From: Clostridium sp. UBA3947
GTDB taxonomy: Bacteria; Bacillota; Clostridia; Clostridiales; Clostridiaceae
Assembly (NCBI GenBank): GCA_002385545.1
Contig: DGDR01000138.1
Coordinates: forward strand, 1-8,707
Direction: 5' to 3'
DNA length: 8,707 nt
This document shows, piece by piece, positions 5,903-8,707 of this stretch. A program made the position numbers and the translations under genes. The notes below the pieces were generated by a model. It did not search any database. It was not told where the DNA came from and worked only from the letters and a program-made list of their open reading frames with translations. How positions within the stretch are numbered: position 1 is the stretch's first letter; each line of letters begins with the position of its first letter.

Positions 5903-6718
5903 ATCCCTATTATCGCTTACAATATAACAATATTAGTCATTTCTTTGATATATGTTTACTTAGCCCTCACTATAGATTTAGATATTAAAAAGGGTATACT
6001 TATAAACTTTACCCTGCTAATCCTAGTACTTAAATTTAAGAGCTATGCTTTATTTTACATAAGTTTGATAGATATGCTCCTAGTCTGCTATAGATACTAT
6101 AATAAGAAAAAGCTAAAAATAAACTCCAGAGAACTAATTGGCATACTTGCCCTTAACTTTATCAATATTTGCTTCTCCGTATATGGTCTTATTAAGATAA
6201 TATACTACTATCCAGGCAGACTCTACCTACAAAGACAGATTCCCTTTACTAGAATCTTTTTAATAGAGCTTGCTCCTATAGCCTCTATTGCATCCATATA
6301 CTTAGTTCTGCTAGTGCTATTGCTTTCTATCAATAATCAGCTTTCCTACGGCGGTACTAGAGGCAAAGTACACATTCCCCTACTAAAGACCATAATTATG
6401 ATTACTTTAATTGTGCTGTTAATTATACTTGCAAACGCCTATATTTATTTTATTATACATAACTATCCCTCCAAAAGATTTAATGGCATCTTTGGAGAAA
6501 ACTATTTAAAGGATCCCATAAAGCAATACTATAGAGGCTACAAATCCTTCTCCGATTGCATGTGGTTCAGCGCCACCACCTTCTTTACAGTAGGCTACGG
6601 TGATATGCACCCAGTAGGCAATATCATGTACCTTTTATCCATGCTGGAAATGATTAGCGCTTATATATTAGGAATAATTATAGTGCCTATTTTACTCTTT
6701 AAGGTATCTTGTAAGTAA
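5903..6718 (+). CDS. Two-TM-pore (Ion_trans_2) potassium channel protein
   Basis: A membrane protein with a K+ selectivity filter TVGYGD inside the pore helix context MWFSATTFFTVGYGD, followed by a last transmembrane helix (YLLSMLEMISAYILGIIIVPILLF). Counted from the TTG at 5945, the filter is residues 215-220. Upstream are about four further hydrophobic segments (about 1-11, 18-48, 63-88, 104-128) and a helix before the pore (147-171). The C-terminus ends at the membrane, with no RCK/TrkA-N domain, so gating must come from voltage, the N-terminal part or a partner. Starting at ATC 5903, with a perfect ribosome binding site, adds 14 mostly hydrophobic residues (IPIIAYNITILVIS) that complete the first helix. 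The frame is also open further upstream but without a usual start. A TATACT at 5865-5870 may be the -10. Transcribed divergently from the HD operon. Confidence 0.8.
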   Translation: MPIIAYNITILVISLIYVYLALTIDLDIKKGILINFTLLILVLKFKSYALFYISLIDMLLVCYRYYNKKKLKINSRELIGILALNFINICFSVYGLIKIIYYYPGRLYLQRQIPFTRIFLIELAPIASIASIYLVLLVLLLSINNQLSYGGTRGKVHIPLLKTIIMITLIVLLIILANAYIYFIIHNYPSKRFNGIFGENYLKDPIKQYYRGYKSFSDCMWFSATTFFTVGYGDMHPVGNIMYLLSMLEMISAYILGIIIVPILLFKVSCK

Positions 6719-6747
6719 TTAAAAATATAAGCATTTACTAAAATTTT

Positions 6748-6778
6748 TTGAGTTTTTTCTCGATAGATATGGTATAAT
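6748..6778 (+). promoter_or_regulatory. Promoter of the GNAT gene
   Basis: Perfect TATAAT at 6773-6778 preceded by TGG (extended -10). The best -35-like hexamer is TTGAGT at 6748-6753 with a long 19-nt spacer, so the extended -10 probably does most of the work. The leader to the ATG is about 65 nt. Confidence 0.5.
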
Positions 6779-6849
6779 TATCCTAAAAAATTTGCTCATG
6801 TGCGGAAGTCTATAGTCTAAATAATATAACTAAGAAAAGGAGTGTTAAA

Positions 6850-7407
6850 ATGAATCATTTAGGTACAAAGGAATTGGAAACTGATAGATTAATATTGCGT
6901 AAGTTTAAATTGTCTGATGGAGAAGCAATGTTTAGAAATTGGGCCAGCGATCCTGAAGTGACAAAATATCTAACCTGGCCTACTCATAATAATGTAGGCA
7001 TATCAGAATACGTGGTAAAGGACTGGGTATCACACTACGAAGATCCTAAATTCTATCAATGGGCCATCGTATTAAAATCAAATGGTGATGAACCAATTGG
7101 ATCTATAAGTGTAGTAGATATAGACGAAAGAATTCGTAAGGTTCATATTGGCTATTGTATCGGCAGAAAGTGGTGGCATCAAGGAATAACCTCAGAAGCC
7201 TTGTCCGCATTAATATCCTTCTTTTTTAAAGAAGTGAAAGTAAATCGCATTGAAGCTAGACATGACACCAAAAATCCAAACTCAGGTAAGGTTATGGAAA
7301 AATGCGGTCTTATTTACGAAGGCACTATAAAGCAAGGCGATTGGAATAACCAAGGTATCTGTGATTATTCAATTTATGGCCTTGTTGCAGAAGATTACAA
7401 AGGTTAA
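6850..7407 (+). CDS. RimJ/RimL-type GNAT N-acetyltransferase
   Basis: A 185-residue acetyltransferase of the Acetyltransf_3 (RimJ/RimL, ribosomal-protein N-acetyltransferase) group, which moves an acetyl group from acetyl-CoA to an amine. The family opening LETDRLILRKF is at residues 9-19, a central strand region GSISVVDIDERIRKVHIGYCI at about 84-104, and the acetyl-CoA loop WWHQGITSEAL at 108-118. The C-terminal part shows the family ARHDTKNPNSGKVMEKCGL and YEGT signatures. The length is normal for a complete member. The ATG has AGGAG upstream at 7 nt. The acceptor substrate is unknown; relatives include both ribosomal-protein and small-molecule enzymes. It has its own promoter. A relic of a related gene starts at 7624 downstream. 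Confidence 0.9.
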   Translation: MNHLGTKELETDRLILRKFKLSDGEAMFRNWASDPEVTKYLTWPTHNNVGISEYVVKDWVSHYEDPKFYQWAIVLKSNGDEPIGSISVVDIDERIRKVHIGYCIGRKWWHQGITSEALSALISFFFKEVKVNRIEARHDTKNPNSGKVMEKCGLIYEGTIKQGDWNNQGICDYSIYGLVAEDYKG

Positions 7408-7481
7408 GGAAAGTGGTAAAACTAACCCAATGACTTATACTATATGACAAGTATATAGCAACTGGTATCTGGTCTCTATTT

Positions 7482-7592
7482 TAGCTATATTGCTTTGTTT
7501 TAAAAAATTGTTGACGAATAGCGGTGTTATATTGCTTGTCCCAGCCTTTTCTCTATTTATCAACTCTTCTTTGAAACAAAGCAATATATCTA
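7482..7592. repeat. 111-bp imperfect long hairpin, MITE-like
   Basis: The outer arms 7482-7503 and 7571-7592 are inverted repeats: TATATTGCTTTGTTT (7486-7500) against its perfect complement at 7574-7588, extended on both sides to about 20 of 22 matching positions. A second, inner pair, GTTGACGAATAGCG (7510-7523) and CTCTATTTATCAAC (7551-7564), matches at 11 of 14. The two pairs nest around a loop of about 27 nt, which holds a further direct copy of TATATTGCTT (7528-7537). No open frame is inside. It could be a miniature inverted-repeat element, the relic of an insertion sequence or a structured RNA. No target-site duplication is obvious. Confidence 0.6.
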
Positions 7593-7623
7593 ATTATAAA
7601 TTATTATGAACAGGGGGATAAAA

Positions 7624-7686
7624 TTGTCTTTTAATCATACTGGTACAGTTAACCTATGAACAACCCGACTTCTCCTTCATAGTTTT
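7624..7686 (+). pseudogene. N-terminal relic of a RimJ/RimL-type GNAT gene
   Basis: Read from the TTG at 7624, the frame gives SFNHTGTVNL, a TGA stop (7657-7659) and then TTRLLLHSF. This aligns with the intact GNAT start (NHLGTKELETDRLILRKF), with the stop in the place of the conserved glutamate. An AGGGGGA ribosome binding site is still present 5 nt upstream of the TTG. Homology ends near 7686, so the other 150 or more residues are missing. The region overlaps nothing functional and abuts a second GNAT relic on the other strand. Confidence 0.65.
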
Positions 7687-7691
7687 TTATA

Positions 7692-7925
7692 TTATTCAGT
7701 TAGCTCTAATCTTGCAATATCATTATGGGAAGCCCAATTTATTAGCTCTTTAAATAAATTAGTTGCAATTTTTTTACCCCTATAGCTTTTCAATATACCT
7801 ATAACGATATAAGCACTATGCTTTATTCTATTTGCAAAGCCTCTCTCCGCAGATAAAAAGCCAACTATTCTTTCCTGCTCCTCCACACTAATCTGGCTTT
7901 CAACATCATCGTAATATCTACTCAT
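7692..7925 (-). pseudogene. Truncated GNAT acetyltransferase relic
   Basis: A 77-codon frame with the ATG at 7925 and an AGGTG site upstream. Residues from VGFLSAERGFANRIKHSAY to INWASHNDIARLELT match the middle and acetyl-CoA-binding part of a GNAT acetyltransferase of about 165 residues. As I recall the family, roughly 25 N-terminal residues are missing, about 20 are deleted between ISVEEQERI and VGFLSA, and the C-terminal part after RLELT is gone (next codons are GAA, TAA). The acetyl-CoA loop reads RGKKIAT where RGxGIGT is expected, so the conserved second glycine is lost. It is unlikely to be active. It belongs to a different GNAT subgroup from the gene at 6850. It follows an Xre-type relic by 33 bp on the same strand. 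Confidence 0.75.
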
Positions 7926-7958
7926 TAAATCACCTGTAATTTGCTTTTCAATTATCTG

Positions 7959-8054
7959 TTATTCATTTTCATCATCAAATTTAAATCCTTCTTCTACGGT
8001 TTTACCAAAAACCTTGGCAATATCCACAGCTAACTTTTAGGAATCGTTATATTC
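7959..8054 (-). pseudogene. C-terminal relic of an Xre-family HTH regulator
   Basis: The minus-strand frame reads EYNDS, stop, KLAVDIAKVFGKTVEE, GFKFDDENE, stop (7961-7959). It matches the end of short Xre-type repressors (the pattern KYNPSLxLAxxIAKVFxxTVEEIFxFxD). The stop falls on the leucine of PSL, and the helix-turn-helix proper is absent. Only about 31 codons remain. It lies upstream of the GNAT relic on the same strand, so both may have belonged to one small operon. Confidence 0.65.
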
Positions 8055-8142
8055 TTAACATATGTTATAAATATATAGCATTGAGCTTAACCTGTCTATA
8101 TCAATATTATAAATAACTCTCAATTCTAAAACCTTAATAAAA

Positions 8143-8185
8143 AAGGTGTCAGCAAAATACTCAACCAGTAGTTTTGCAACACCTT
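8143..8185 (-). terminator. Rho-independent terminator of the lipoprotein gene
   Basis: On the minus strand AAGGTGT-T-GCAAAA pairs with TTTTGC-TG-ACACCTT (two stems of 7 and 6 bp around a small internal mismatch, loop of about 14 nt) and is followed by TTTTATT. It starts 7 nt after the stop codon of the lipoprotein gene. The T-run is partly inside the stem, as is common. Confidence 0.8.
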
Positions 8186-8192
8186 CTTTTAA

Positions 8193-8684
8193 TTAAGCTG
8201 CAAATGGCCTTCCCATAAACTTCTTAATAATTTCTAAATTCTCTTCATCATAACCTACATACATAACAATAATATTTCCTCCTTTGAAGAAAAGAGGCGG
8301 CTCTACCCATTCATAATAGGTGTTTCCAATGAAACTAGAACCTACAATTGTTTTTGCGTCTTCTTCCATCTCTTGATTATCCTTATACTCAAATACTCCA
8401 ATATTCTTTCCATTAATATTTAGCACAGTAAGCTTTCCCTTAAGTATATTATTCTCACTCTGTTCAGAAGCTTTTATTTTTCCTCCTTGATTCTGTATGT
8501 ATTCAATAAATCCTTGTGAAGTTATGTCCTTAGAAACTTCTTTTGAAGTTATATCGTTAGAATTTACCTGGCTACTTTCTATGGTAGTATTAGTCTTATC
8601 ACTGAGGGAAATATTCTCCTTTGCACATCCTATAAGGAAACTAGTAACAAAAAAAATAGATATTCCTACAATTAATTTCTTCAT
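8193..8684 (-). CDS. Lipoprotein of unknown function
   Basis: A 163-residue secreted protein anchored to the outside of the membrane by lipid. The N-terminus is a lipoprotein signal peptide: MKK, a hydrophobic core, and lipobox LIGC with the modified cysteine at C20. Residues 21-57 are a Ser/Thr/Asn-rich linker with a small internal repeat (DITSK, DITSQ). The rest (58-163) looks like one small globular domain ending WVEPPLFFKGGNIIVMYVGY and GRPFAA. I recall this ending in other Firmicute lipoproteins of unknown role but cannot name a family. The ATG at 8684 is chosen because GGGGG lies 7 nt upstream; a TTG at 8705 would add residues ahead of the signal peptide. A terminator follows the stop. 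Its promoter is beyond the window. Confidence 0.8.
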   Translation of the reverse strand: MKKLIVGISIFFVTSFLIGCAKENISLSDKTNTTIESSQVNSNDITSKEVSKDITSQGFIEYIQNQGGKIKASEQSENNILKGKLTVLNINGKNIGVFEYKDNQEMEEDAKTIVGSSFIGNTYYEWVEPPLFFKGGNIIVMYVGYDEENLEIIKKFMGRPFAA

Positions 8685-8707
8685 ATTTTTACCCCCTATA
8701 AGCAATC

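Noticed and set aside
6714..6739. Terminator after the K+ channel gene (AGTAA and TTACT)
   Set aside because: The stem is only 5 bp with a loop of 16 nt. The T-run at 6744-6749 is separate from it; too weak to call.
7482..7592. Integron attC site
   Set aside because: The size and imperfect pairing are suggestive, but the RYYYAAC and GTTRRRY core ends are not present in the right places and there is no integrase or cassette array.
8058..8192. A 45-codon minus-strand frame after the lipoprotein stop (EGVAKLLVEYFADTFFIK and on)
   Set aside because: It is open in the same frame as the lipoprotein, but runs through the terminator hairpin, has no start codon with a binding site and matches nothing I know. 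Probably chance.

Overview
The window reads as a chromosomal segment of a low-GC, endospore-former-type Firmicute, most likely a Clostridium or close relative. The reasons are the very AT-rich sequence, strong AGGAGG-type ribosome binding sites, a T-box riboswitch in front of serS, a NiaR/NadR-type 3H-domain repressor, and the anaerobe-type pairing of a GlpA-like flavoprotein with a DUF1667 protein. No rRNA, tRNA, CRISPR array or intact transposase is visible.

Layout. (1) Positions 1-1206, minus strand: a small two-gene membrane-protein module (DUF4234 then DUF2752, overlapping by 11 bp) present as a tandem duplication. The copy nearer the left edge keeps an intact DUF4234 gene, but its DUF2752 gene runs off the window. 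The other copy keeps an intact DUF2752 gene, but its DUF4234 gene has collapsed to about 99 bp with internal stops. (2) 1250-2829, minus: serS with its own promoter and a tRNA-Ser-specific T-box leader (specifier UCC). (3) 2846-5802, minus: a probable operon HD hydrolase - nadR/niaR - GlpA-like FAD oxidoreductase with a C-terminal [2Fe-2S] domain - DUF1667 protein. The repressor suggests a link to niacin/NAD status, and the last two genes look like two of the three parts of a known redox module. (4) 5888-6718, plus: a divergent K+ channel gene whose best start, by ribosome binding site, is a rare ATC codon. (5) 6748-7407, plus: a RimJ/RimL-type GNAT acetyltransferase with its own promoter. (6) 7408-8192: no intact gene. 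It holds a 111-bp imperfect long hairpin (MITE-like), a GNAT N-terminal relic on the plus strand, a second and unrelated GNAT relic on the minus strand, and the tail of an Xre-type regulator with internal stops. (7) 8193-8684, minus: a lipoprotein gene followed by a good terminator.

I do not see a convincing new defence or biosynthetic system. The observations most worth following up are the duplicated and partly collapsed DUF4234-DUF2752 module, the long hairpin element inside a cluster of decayed genes, the DUF1667/flavoprotein pair lacking its usual middle gene, and the apparently non-canonical start of the K+ channel. Family assignments rest on recognising motifs by eye; no database search was run.
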